A stretch of DNA of 14,067 nt from Nitrospiraceae bacterium (GTDB taxonomy: Bacteria > Nitrospirota > Thermodesulfovibrionia > Thermodesulfovibrionales > UBA9159). The stretch lies in the NCBI GenBank assembly GCA_003453735.1, contig DMNE01000530.1, positions 2,052-16,118 of the forward strand, given 5' to 3'. The notes beneath the pieces were generated by a model that was not told the DNA's origin, searched no databases, and was given only the letters and a program-made list of their open reading frames with translations. A program made the translations under genes and the position numbers. This document shows positions 1 to 6,873 of this stretch, piece by piece. Each line of letters starts with the position of its first letter. Position 1 is the first letter of the stretch.

Positions 1-1618
1 TGATTGGAGTTAAAATCGGGTGATAAGTGACAGAGGGATTAATGCCATAATTTGAGCTGGAATCCGTAAAAGACGCCGTGTAGTAAGGCGTTCCGTTTTG
101 GCTATAGACCACAGTGTCTTGTAAATAGACCTGGCTGCCCACACTCGAGGTTTGAATCACAGGACCAAAAAACAAAAGACGGTCTTTAAATGGTAAAATA
201 ATGCGTGCGCCGACAAGATAATATGTGGCAACAGGCAGATCACCAATTGAAATATTGTTACCCGTAGAGAAAATCAATGGAGGCGCGAAATTCACCCATC
301 CTAAGTGATTGTTTAACGTTGGACTTGTGGGAGGTCCGGTAGTAGGATCGCCATCATAAAATCGCAGGCAATCTACCGTCGTACTAGCGCGATTGGTTAA
401 ATATTGAGCGATTCCGCCAGTTCCATTGCTTGCGATCGTCGCATTTGGGAATTTTACGACGACATTATTTGCATCTGTGACAGTCGTGACATAGCCGGTT
501 TGAAGATTGATTCCTGTCGTGGTGGCTACCTCATTAATAAATAAAAAATCTCCAACTACAAGCCCGTGGCCTGTAATTTGCAATGATACGACAGCAGGAG
601 GGCCACCAGACGTTACAGTAGTGGCAACAATCGGCTTATATTGCATGCCTATATTCGTGGTCGAAAAAGGAACATTAATGCCGTTTGTCGCCCAAAGAGC
701 GCCTTGATAATTCGTCGTCCAAAATTGCTGATAATCTTGACCATTCCAGGACGTGGGTGTAACTGTACTTTTTGCTGTATACCCGCTATAAGCAGATGAA
801 GCCGGATTCTTATAAAAACTCACATCATAAATACTATAGGGAGAAGCAGTAACGATATTATAAGAATAGACAGTATCGAATGCTAAATTTCCTGGAAATT
901 CGGTCGCATTTAAATTCAAATCCTCCAATCCCATCACCGGAAGATTGGGAGTATATTGGAAGATAGCCGAAATATTATCAGATGCGCCTCCCGTAATTAC
1001 TATGCCACCAGTGGCATAATTTATTGTGCCGCTTGATGCCGTAATATCAGTCGCTGTACCACCGCTACTATATGCAGTAAATCCAGTGGAATCGACATTG
1101 ATAGTAATACTTCCCGCTGTGACATGGGTTATGGTATAGGTATTTCCATTTAATTGAGTCATGCCTACAACGCCCGTAATGAATACTTTATCTCCAATCG
1201 AGAAATTATTCGTCGCAGTAAGTACGCAGGGATTTGCTTGCGTCGCTCCGGTAATGGTGGCGACATAGCTTAACGTACCATTTTGATTAATGTCGCTGTA
1301 TGTGATCGAAGTTGTCTGATCGACAATAGTCACACTTCCAAGGACGATATTTCCGCCTGATTGCAGGCTAAATCCTGTTAAAAGATTTGCCGCTCCTCCA
1401 GAAAGTGGAATTGTCGACGAGGCTGAATATGCGGTTGATGAAGAATTAAAATAGCGAGTCAGGCGATTTAAAAACGCCGTGCCCCTCTTCCTCTTAATCC
1501 TGCCACGCCATTGGTACGCATTAAGAAGATATGGGAAGGCATCATTGTCGATGTTAAAAGCCAAAGGATTGTTAATTAAACCTTTCGAGATATTCCCGAC
1601 GATGAGTTGCTCAGGCAT
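1..1618 (-). CDS. Partial large virion protein, P22 gp10-like hub/stabilisation protein with FCCH-like repeats (C terminus beyond window)
   Basis: The frame is open for 539 codons from ATG at 1618 to the left edge, so the C terminus is missing. The start is set by AGGTGA five bases upstream and an in-frame stop just before it. The N terminus (residues 13-52: short polar segment, NAYQWRGRIKRKRGTAFLNR) has the pattern seen at the start of podovirus tail hub or 'phage stabilisation' proteins of the P22 gp10 type, where it precedes a beta-propeller. Residues about 120-190 form a module with GATQANP, IGDKVFITGV, MTQLNGNTYTIT and TGFTAYSSGGTA, the pattern annotated in phage proteins as E1-FCCH-like; residues about 340-392 hold a more diverged copy (ITGHGLVVGDFLFI). 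The stretch from about 440 (RIILPFKDRLLFFGP, VVYSQNGTP) is beta-rich, as in hub proteins. It is the last structural gene seen and begins 24 bases after its neighbour. Family assignment is by pattern only; a virion location is likely. Confidence 0.72.
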   Translation of the reverse strand, partial: MPEQLIVGNISKGLINNPLAFNIDNDAFPYLLNAYQWRGRIKRKRGTAFLNRLTRYFNSSSTAYSASSTIPLSGGAANLLTGFSLQSGGNIVLGSVTIVDQTTSITYSDINQNGTLSYVATITGATQANPCVLTATNNFSIGDKVFITGVVGMTQLNGNTYTITHVTAGSITINVDSTGFTAYSSGGTATDITASSGTINYATGGIVITGGASDNISAIFQYTPNLPVMGLEDLNLNATEFPGNLAFDTVYSYNIVTASPYSIYDVSFYKNPASSAYSGYTAKSTVTPTSWNGQDYQQFWTTNYQGALWATNGINVPFSTTNIGMQYKPIVATTVTSGGPPAVVSLQITGHGLVVGDFLFINEVATTTGINLQTGYVTTVTDANNVVVKFPNATIASNGTGGIAQYLTNRASTTVDCLRFYDGDPTTGPPTSPTLNNHLGWVNFAPPLIFSTGNNISIGDLPVATYYLVGARIILPFKDRLLFFGPVIQTSSVGSQVYLQDTVVYSQNGTPYYTASFTDSSSNYGINPSVTYHPILTPI

Positions 1619-1642
1619 ATTAATCACCTATAGCGATATAGC

Positions 1643-2266
1643 TCATGTTAAGGTTCCGAAAATAACAACGCTTATGTCACTTGAGTTGACTAAGCTCCCT
1701 CCACTTCGGACAGCAAAACTCACGCTTCCGGCCGCACGCGCAGTGATCGTGATCGAAGCCCCGTTTCCTGCTATACTTGGAGTAACTTGAATCGCATAAT
1801 TCGTCGTCGCAAAATTCCTTGCAAATGTGAGAGTATAATTTCCAGTGCTGGGATTAGTGATGCTCGCTCCCGATCCCATGTTGTAACTTTCATTTGGAGT
1901 AATAGGACTCGCTGATGTGCCATTAAATTGACACCAACATGCGGCAGTAATGCCTCCTCCCGTAAGGCGGGCGACATTCGCCGCAAGTGCACCATTTTGC
2001 CAATATAGATCAGAAGTGCTGGTAGTAAGGGACGCTTTTGTATACAGCGAGCCGATCGGAGTGGCCAAATTCGGATCAGAGCCAAGTGGAGCATTAAAAG
2101 TTACCTGTTTATGTTGACCGCTCACTGCACTGCCGCTGACATTGAACGCCACATGGTCTACTGCAACATATTGATTAATAGCGTTAGTATTCACTAGCAT
2201 TAATGGCTGATCCGCAGAAGGATTATGAGGACCAGCGGGGATTCCTGTATTATATGAAATGCTCAT
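1643..2266 (-). CDS. Putative phage fibre-like / tail-associated structural protein
   Basis: A 207-residue protein whose ATG overlaps the stop of the upstream connector-like gene by four bases (ATGA), so the two are probably translationally coupled. Residues about 23-60 carry the string NTNAINQYVAVDHVAFN followed by SGQHKQVTF, a motif familiar from phage tail or head-fibre proteins, in which DHV(T/A)F and GxHxxVTF lie at the head-binding end. Residues about 140-207 (NYTLTFARNFATTNYAIQV to VVIFGTLT) form a Ser/Thr/Ala-rich beta sandwich-like tail resembling the trimeric C-terminal domains of fibre proteins. There is no signal peptide or membrane segment. It could be a head fibre, a tail-fibre adaptor or a minor tail protein; receptor binding is possible but not shown. 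Confidence 0.65.
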   Translation of the reverse strand: MSISYNTGIPAGPHNPSADQPLMLVNTNAINQYVAVDHVAFNVSGSAVSGQHKQVTFNAPLGSDPNLATPIGSLYTKASLTTSTSDLYWQNGALAANVARLTGGGITAACWCQFNGTSASPITPNESYNMGSGASITNPSTGNYTLTFARNFATTNYAIQVTPSIAGNGASITITARAAGSVSFAVRSGGSLVNSSDISVVIFGTLT

Positions 2267-3441
2267 GTCGACCCTTGGCCAATGTTGTTATAATTGCTCT
2301 GGCCTTGTAGGTCTGAGAAAATAGTGCCCGTACGTGTCGCCGTAAATTGTCTTTGGCTTCTTTTCCAGACCAGTGTTTCTTGTTCTTTGAATAGTGGCTC
2401 ATAGAACTGAAATTGCTCTATGTCGCCTGTATCTGAGAGTAATTTTCTTGCGGCCCCGCGCGCGATATACTCGGCCATATATCCGAAAGGAATGGCACTA
2501 CCGCTCACTAAAAATGCCGCTGGCGTTAAATATGCATTCATTTCCACCAGATAGGGAATATCAGGAGGCGGACGAAGTGTAATGCAGTTGTTATAGAATA
2601 AAATCGCTCTTGGCAAACCCTGCTGATAAAAATAGCACTGCGCCTGAATAGGATTTCCCGTTGGGATTACCGATGGAAAATACACGTTAGTCGCAACGCC
2701 CGTGGTGTAATTTATCGTGTTTTGGGTAGTGCTATAAGGAGTAGGGAGAGCGCCCCCGTTAGGAAGAGCAGCGTTGCCCAAGGGGGCGGAACCTGGTTGC
2801 ATAAGTAATCCATAAAGATTTCCTCCGGTGTTTCCTGAAAGAAATTGTCCACTATCTGCGACGACAATATTTTTGCCGTTGCTATCTGATGCTGTGAAAT
2901 ATACTGCCGAATAAACACTAGTCGATGGCACAGAGAGGTTTAAATTCGTGCCATAAATCGGATCGACATTTGAACCAGTTGCGATAATTCCCGTGATATC
3001 AACGTGCCCAGGAAGAGCAGGGAAGAAGGGAAGATTTAACGTATATGGGCCAGATGTACCATTTCCGGTGGCAGTAGGATTGAGAAATTGGAGATAATTT
3101 GGCCATAAATTCCAAAAGGGATCTCTTTGCGTATAAAACGGCACTTGTATGCCATTGACATAGCATGATTGAGAAAATCCCTGATAAACTGGAAATGAAG
3201 CGATTGTCTGCGCGCCAGGCTCAGTCTGCACGTTGTAAAGCGGCATGTTGTACTGATCTACGCCTGGTGTCGTCTGGAATTGATATTTAGTCTTCAGATC
3301 GAATAACTGTACGCGCGCATCGACATCCATCAGCCAAAAGCGGTTGATGTAATCTATGATTAGATTATCTGTGATCTGCGCGTTCGAAGGACTTTTTACG
3401 ATCCTCCGAACGTAAGTAATTATATCCTGAAGGAGGTTCAA
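2263..3441 (-). CDS. Putative head-tail connector/adaptor protein (TTG start)
   Basis: A 392-residue protein. The N terminus (residues 2-50: DIITYVRRIVKSPSNAQITD, then a helical stretch ending DVDARVQLFDL) is predicted helical, as in head-to-tail adaptor or tail tubular proteins. The middle is Gly/Pro/aromatic-rich beta structure. Residues about 290-375 read LRPPPDIPYLVEMNAYLTPA, AEYIARGAARKLLSDTGDIE, then a helix and SQRQFTATRTGTIF, a C-terminal pattern I associate with virion adaptor proteins that have a beta core followed by a helical hairpin. The only usable start for the complete N terminus is TTG at 3441, the codon immediately after the upstream gene's TAA and in the same frame. No good Shine-Dalgarno precedes it, so reinitiation or coupling is likely. 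The first internal ATG would remove 37 well-formed residues. The connector role is inferred. Confidence 0.68.
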   Translation of the reverse strand: MNLLQDIITYVRRIVKSPSNAQITDNLIIDYINRFWLMDVDARVQLFDLKTKYQFQTTPGVDQYNMPLYNVQTEPGAQTIASFPVYQGFSQSCYVNGIQVPFYTQRDPFWNLWPNYLQFLNPTATGNGTSGPYTLNLPFFPALPGHVDITGIIATGSNVDPIYGTNLNLSVPSTSVYSAVYFTASDSNGKNIVVADSGQFLSGNTGGNLYGLLMQPGSAPLGNAALPNGGALPTPYSTTQNTINYTTGVATNVYFPSVIPTGNPIQAQCYFYQQGLPRAILFYNNCITLRPPPDIPYLVEMNAYLTPAAFLVSGSAIPFGYMAEYIARGAARKLLSDTGDIEQFQFYEPLFKEQETLVWKRSQRQFTATRTGTIFSDLQGQSNYNNIGQGST

Positions 3442-4047
3442 TTAAAAACCGCTCGCCCCCATAAATACGGATTTTTTCTGTGAAACGGGATGTGCATCTA
3501 GCCGCTGAATTGTCGAATCAACGACAATCGGACCTGTGAAGCTGAAATTTCCTCCAGCTTGACCAGGAATTGGCTTGCTCTCATCCATCGATAATCTGTG
3601 GTAATTGCACTCTTTGATGCGCTCTGCGAGATAGCGCGGCCCCCATACAGGCCTATTTACAGGAACATTCCACTCTTCAGCGGGTTGGCCAGGGAATTTC
3701 TTGGTCCATATTTCGATGGTCTCGCCGATAATTTCCCTATTTTCCGCGATGAAATTCACATATTCTTTCTGGAAGTTGTATTCGGCCCTGTACTTCTCAT
3801 CGAAGGGCTTTACATCTGCGATCGTCCTTTTTGGCTTTAAATAGATCTCATTGTTCTTTTCGATCTCCTTGCTAGAAAGCTTCGTTTGCGGCTCAACTTC
3901 TTGTTTGGGAGCCTGGCTCATGCGGTCATGAGTCATCGCCTGCACCGTTTCATTGAACTCATTGAACTGTTTTTCAACTTTATCCAACTCTTTCTGTGCT
4001 GCTGGGCTTGAGACTTCTGGCTTCGAAAAGACATTTTTGTCTGTCAT
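3442..4047 (-). CDS. Hypothetical phage structural-region protein, helical charged N terminus
   Basis: A 201-residue protein starting at ATG 4047, where AAAGG lies seven bases upstream; the open frame extends further (to 4158), but that part overlaps the neighbouring gene and looks non-coding. Residues 15-70 are charged and predicted helical or coiled coil (Lys/Glu/Gln-rich). Residues 85-155 mix aromatic residues and helices (EYNFQKEYVNFI, EWNVPVNRPVWGPRYLAE, ECNYHRLSMDES). The C terminus (HPVSQKKSVFMGASGF) ends in a conserved-looking Gly-rich tail. There is no signal peptide or membrane segment. It sits 10 bases after the 145-residue gene and its TAA directly abuts the TTG of the connector-like gene. 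Its place between capsid-associated and connector genes suggests a minor virion or assembly protein. I do not recognise the family. Confidence 0.7.
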   Translation of the reverse strand: MTDKNVFSKPEVSSPAAQKELDKVEKQFNEFNETVQAMTHDRMSQAPKQEVEPQTKLSSKEIEKNNEIYLKPKRTIADVKPFDEKYRAEYNFQKEYVNFIAENREIIGETIEIWTKKFPGQPAEEWNVPVNRPVWGPRYLAERIKECNYHRLSMDESKPIPGQAGGNFSFTGPIVVDSTIQRLDAHPVSQKKSVFMGASGF

Positions 4048-4057
4048 ACTAAAACCT

Positions 4058-4495
4058 TTATGGTGATATGTTAATGAACGTCCCCGGGATTGTAGGCCCT
4101 GTAATAGAACTATCTGTCGTTCTACCACTAGAACTAATTTCGCCGCTATTTTGATCACCTATGGCTATGATCTGTGGGGGCGTAGGGCCATAGCTCGGAG
4201 AGGCGATAAATGGGGTAATTCCTGAAGAGTCGATATTTACAATGACCTGATTGGCGGCTGGAATGGATATCACAAGCCCTTGCCGCTCATTTAATCCTCG
4301 GGATCCATAAGTGGATGGGATTAAAAGCCTAATGTTCTGGCCAACGACGTAATTGTGATTGACTGACGTTGTGACTGTAGTAGTTGTGCCAAGAGAAATA
4401 GCGGAAATTTTGAAATCGCTGGGTTGGAAATATTGAGGATTTATCGGGGGATTGTTTTCGGGTGCGATTGGACCCGGGAATATTGATTGAGACAT
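4058..4495 (-). CDS. Small beta-rich virion protein, paralogous to the C-terminal half of the 371-residue protein
   Basis: A 145-residue protein with ATG at 4495 preceded by GAGG at suitable spacing. Residues 1-28 are Pro/Asn-rich (FPGPIAPENNPPINPQYFQP), like a flexible arm. Residues 29-105 form one FCCH-like module: ISLGTTTTVTTSVNHNYVVG, QNIRLLIPSTYG, LNERQGLVISI, then NQVIVNIDSSGITPF. Residues 106-145 (PPQIIAIGDQNSGEISSSG to GTFINISP) match a tail-end element also present in the 371-residue protein (FPQVLAVGDVNSGGVAYSGG to SGSFVN). So this looks like a duplicated single-module version of that protein. It is the first gene after the strong terminator hairpin and probably depends on read-through or on a weak local promoter. 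A decoration, fibre or tail-spike accessory role is possible; function is unknown. Confidence 0.7.
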   Translation of the reverse strand: MSQSIFPGPIAPENNPPINPQYFQPSDFKISAISLGTTTTVTTSVNHNYVVGQNIRLLIPSTYGSRGLNERQGLVISIPAANQVIVNIDSSGITPFIASPSYGPTPPQIIAIGDQNSGEISSSGRTTDSSITGPTIPGTFINISP

Positions 4496-4513
4496 ATTTC
4501 CTCATAATTAAAA

Positions 4514-4551
4514 CGGGGGAGCACCAGGGGACTGATCCCCTGGTTGCCCCG
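4514..4551 (-). terminator. Strong intrinsic terminator-like hairpin after the capsid cassette
   Basis: Perfect inverted repeat ACCAGGGG (4523-4530) and CCCCTGGT (4537-4544) with a six-base loop, nested inside CGGGG (4514-4518) and CCCCG (4547-4551). Read on the minus strand, the 13 bp of stem run directly into TTTTAATT. It lies between the stop of the 371-residue gene and the start of the 145-residue gene, so it would end or attenuate transcripts of the capsid cassette. It could also be an mRNA-stabilising 3' structure. Confidence 0.7.
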
Positions 4552-4554
4552 CGA

Positions 4555-4602
4555 CCGACGTTTTAAGTCGGACTTGTAGCCATCGACCTAGGAATGGGCT
4601 AC
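4555..4602 (-). other. Two further hairpins directly downstream of the 371-residue gene
   Basis: CCGAC (4555-4559) and GTCGG (4567-4571) enclose a seven-base loop; GTAGCC (4576-4581) and GGCTAC (4597-4602) enclose a 15-base loop containing the palindrome CCTAGG. With the terminator hairpin at 4514-4551 this makes three consecutive stem-loops in a 109-base gap, starting two bases after a stop codon. The first has the 5-bp stem and 7-base loop shape of an anticodon arm, but no T-arm consensus is present, so a tRNA is not called. A 3' stabiliser or part of a structured RNA is more likely. Confidence 0.5.
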
Positions 4603-4604
4603 CG

Positions 4605-5720
4605 TTACGAACCAAAGTCGTAATACACAGCTTCCCAGATGTAAGTAGAGGAAGCAGTAAGGAGCAGTGCGCTCGTATTTACTGTTCCAGTACCCAGACC
4701 TACTGTGAATCCTTGTGCAGTACCGTTCACAAAAGAACCGCTAATAGCAGGGCCGTTAATCGTGCTAGCTCCGTTTACCGATGGAGATGGGTAAAGAGCG
4801 CCGCCGGAATAAGCAACACCGCCGCTGTTCACATCGCCTACAGCAAGAACTTGTGGGAAAGACAAGCCAGGAACACTTGCAACCGTCTGGTTGGTGTTAA
4901 AGGCTGTAAATCCGGTTGAGTTCGCATTGCAGACAAATTGTGTTGTACTACTTACAGATGTCACATAGTAGTAAATGGGTGATCCAGGAATTGTCGCATC
5001 AGGAAGCGAATTCAACTGGGTTGTTCCCCAAGCTGAAGGAATCCTGAACGCAATTTCTTGACCTACTACAAAATTGTGAGGAGCAGTTGTGGTCACCGTA
5101 GTTGTAGTGCCAGTAGAGATTGCTTCAATGAAAGCAACTCCAGGGGCATACAGGAACGGATTCAGAACTTTCATCACGGTTGCACCAGTTGGTGAACCAG
5201 AAAGAGCTGTATAGTTAGACCCGCTACCTGGCCACACAACAGAGAAGTGGTTAGCATCGCCAACAGCACTAATCCTGAAAGGCATACCGCTAATTTGTGG
5301 CATACCAGTTGTAGAAGACTGATAGAGTCCTTCGAACACAACAATGTCACCTACGCTATAGCCGTGAGCAGTTACGTTGAAAACGATTGGGTTAGCAGCC
5401 GTTGCACCGATAATCTGCTTAGCAGCGCCATATTGGAGTGACAATCCAGCTCCAAAACTACTGATACCGAGGCTTCCTACATAGTCAGCCGCGAGAATCC
5501 AAGGAGAGCCAGCACTTTCGATATACTCGATAATGGCCACACCTTGACCAGAGTTCACATCCCATTCAGCGTACGTTACCGCATTCTGAGCAGGAGATGA
5601 GTAGGCAGTTGTGTTTCTTAGTTTTACCCTTTGTGGTTGAAATGGAAGGTTCACGACTTGCGTAATAGGAGACGCAGCGGTAGTGAAAGTTCCACTAGCT
5701 ATTCTTGAATATTCAGCCAT
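4605..5720 (-). CDS. Putative capsid-associated/decoration protein with two FCCH-like modules
   Basis: A 371-residue protein with ATG at 5720 and an ideal AAGGAGG four bases upstream, the best ribosome site in the window. It begins 9 bases after the major capsid gene. Residues 1-100 form a beta-rich N-terminal domain (GTFTTAASPITQVVNLPFQP, EWDVNSGQGVAIIEYIESAG). Residues about 101-190 hold module one (GATAANPIVFNVTAHGYSVG, DIVVFEGLY). Residues about 195-295 hold module two (STGTTTTVTTTAPHNFVVG, QEIAFRIPSAWGTTQLN, STGFTAFNTNQ). Residues 288-330 and the C terminus (LLLTASSTYIWEAVYYDFGS) complete a beta-rich end; the part from about 195 to 330 is related to the 145-residue neighbour. Position, ribosome site and composition suggest an abundant virion protein such as a head decoration or cement protein; a tail or fibre role is not excluded. 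Confidence 0.7.
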   Translation of the reverse strand: MAEYSRIASGTFTTAASPITQVVNLPFQPQRVKLRNTTAYSSPAQNAVTYAEWDVNSGQGVAIIEYIESAGSPWILAADYVGSLGISSFGAGLSLQYGAAKQIIGATAANPIVFNVTAHGYSVGDIVVFEGLYQSSTTGMPQISGMPFRISAVGDANHFSVVWPGSGSNYTALSGSPTGATVMKVLNPFLYAPGVAFIEAISTGTTTTVTTTAPHNFVVGQEIAFRIPSAWGTTQLNSLPDATIPGSPIYYYVTSVSSTTQFVCNANSTGFTAFNTNQTVASVPGLSFPQVLAVGDVNSGGVAYSGGALYPSPSVNGASTINGPAISGSFVNGTAQGFTVGLGTGTVNTSALLLTASSTYIWEAVYYDFGS

Positions 5721-5729
5721 ATAGCCTCC

Positions 5730-6701
5730 TTACAATAAGTTAGAGTTAGACGCTCTAGTACTTAATAGGTTTCTAATAGCCGTATCTTGTGTGATAGCCT
5801 GGGCTTGGGCAAATTTCACTGCGATAGTCGCGTTTTGCGCGAGCATACCGGAGTAGTAAGGATCACGATAAATCAGGTTCATGGAATATCCATCCTGGTT
5901 TATGTGAGTAAGTGCTTGCTTACCAACAACAGTGTTGTAGTAAACATCGCGACCGTTAGCAGATGTACCGCGCGACACTGGCGCTTCAGAAGAAGTCAGG
6001 ATGCGGATGTTCAATACCGATCCAAACTCAGCTGGAAGAGCAGAGGCGTTAGTAGGATAGTTCCATTGAGACAGGAATCCAGCGCCGGTTAGAGCATCTA
6101 GATCTGTCTGGATCTCTGTAGAGGAGAGCATGAAATATGCGCTTCTTACAGGACCGGTTCCGAAACGATCCATACCTTCGATACCGCTCATAAACTTATA
6201 AGCGTTGTTTGTATCGAGAGTAGCCGCAACTAAGCTGAAATCAGAGATTCCGAGGTTAGTTGGGTTGTCACCGTTAGCACCGCCGGACGCATTGATCTGC
6301 GAAGCCGCAGAAACAACGTAATCTCGGAGGATTAAGTCTTCTGCCTGGCGCATAGCAACAGCTAAACGCTCAGAAACCCAAGCGAGCACGCCCTCTTGGT
6401 CTTGCAGAATGACCTGTTCGTTAATAATGCAGCCTGTACCAAAGAACGCCATTTGAGCGTCGATGATGTCCCTTTGAGGAACTTGAGCTGGGGGATCAAT
6501 TCCGCTGTTGCCCAACTGGATAGTTGGAGGAACAAGCGCTCTTGGTCTCATAAATCGGCAAGTAGTACCGCCATTAGCTGGCATAGATACCTTGTCGGTG
6601 ACCAAGATATAGTTCATCGTGGGAGTTGGCACGTAGAGCATCGCAGGAGCCAAGCTCTGGAGGATCATAGGGCCAAGATTCCCAGTAGTAGTAATTGACA
6701 T
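5730..6701 (-). CDS. Major capsid protein, N4 gp56-like family, HK97 fold (predicted)
   Basis: A 323-residue protein with ATG at 6701 and AGGT five bases upstream. It lies directly downstream of the scaffold, the classical capsid position. Residues 30-60 (VTDKVSMPANGGTTCRFMRP) match the start of N4 gp56-family capsid proteins, in which a PxxGGxxxxFxR stretch leads into the 'RALVPPTIQL' strand. Residues 78-130 (DAQMAFFGTGCIINEQV and the following helix ending AEDLILRDYVV) correspond to the conserved strand and long 'spine' helix of HK97-fold subunits. Residues 180-215 contain FMLSSTEIQTDLDAL, the usual inner-domain helix. The C-terminal part (GKQALTHINQDGYSMNLIYR, YSGMLAQNATIAVKFAQAQA) resembles the closing A-domain of the family. 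It should form the icosahedral shell. Confidence is high for capsid protein and moderate for the exact family. A separate promoter and structured leader appear to precede it. Confidence 0.85.
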   Translation of the reverse strand: MSITTTGNLGPMILQSLAPAMLYVPTPTMNYILVTDKVSMPANGGTTCRFMRPRALVPPTIQLGNSGIDPPAQVPQRDIIDAQMAFFGTGCIINEQVILQDQEGVLAWVSERLAVAMRQAEDLILRDYVVSAASQINASGGANGDNPTNLGISDFSLVAATLDTNNAYKFMSGIEGMDRFGTGPVRSAYFMLSSTEIQTDLDALTGAGFLSQWNYPTNASALPAEFGSVLNIRILTSSEAPVSRGTSANGRDVYYNTVVGKQALTHINQDGYSMNLIYRDPYYSGMLAQNATIAVKFAQAQAITQDTAIRNLLSTRASNSNLL

Positions 6702-6726
6702 TTTTTACCTATGCTTGTCAATTTCA

Positions 6727-6818
6727 CTGAGACATGTCGATCCGTGGACGGCACGTATTACGTCCGTTTTCGATCACATCAGGTTGGAAGGTGCGAGAGC
6801 TTCCTTACGCGGGCGCCC
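6727..6818 (-). promoter_or_regulatory. Structured leader of the major capsid gene
   Basis: The 172-base gap before the capsid gene is full of inverted repeats. A long imperfect hairpin pairs CTGA (6727-6730) with TCAG (6779-6782), TGT (6735-6737) with ACA (6776-6778), GATC (6739-6742) with GATC (6772-6775) and GGACG (6746-6750) with CGTCC (6761-6765), leaving a 10-base loop. A second hairpin pairs GGAAG (6786-6790) with CTTCC (6800-6804). Next comes the palindrome GGGCGCCC (6811-6818). In a transcript these would fold upstream of the capsid ribosome site and could stabilise the mRNA or control translation. No known riboswitch class is recognised. Confidence 0.5.
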
Positions 6819-6843
6819 ATGACGCAGGGCTGGCGAAATCTCA

Positions 6844-6873
6844 GATATATCTAATTAATTATTTAGTTGGCAA
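6844..6873 (-). promoter_or_regulatory. Candidate sigma70-like promoter for the capsid gene
   Basis: On the minus strand TTGCCA (6873-6868, 5 of 6 with the -35 consensus) is followed after 18 bases by TATATC (6849-6844, 4 of 6 with the -10 consensus) in a very AT-rich stretch, just past the end of the scaffold gene. Transcription from here would give a leader of about 135 bases. The region also contains two perfect palindromes, AGATATATCT and TAATTAATTA. This is a motif match only. Confidence 0.4.

Noticed and set aside
1479..1790. Plus-strand 103-residue frame
   Set aside because: It lies antisense over two convincing minus-strand structural genes and has no ribosome site.
1771..2094. Minus-strand 107-residue frame inside the fibre-like gene
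   Set aside because: Wholly contained in a gene with good fibre-type features in another frame; composition is not protein-like.
3421..3440. Perfect AAGGAGG on the plus strand
   Set aside because: No open frame follows it; it is the complement of Leu-Leu codons at the connector N terminus.
4505..4605. tRNA gene with an anticodon-like arm (CCGAC, 7-base loop, GTCGG)
   Set aside because: No T-arm consensus, no D-arm shape and no matching acceptor stem on either strand; the flanking 8-bp and 6-bp hairpins do not fit a cloverleaf.
5787..6698. Two plus-strand frames of about 100 residues antisense to the capsid gene
   Set aside because: Cys/Arg/Ser-rich shadow translations of a strongly supported gene.
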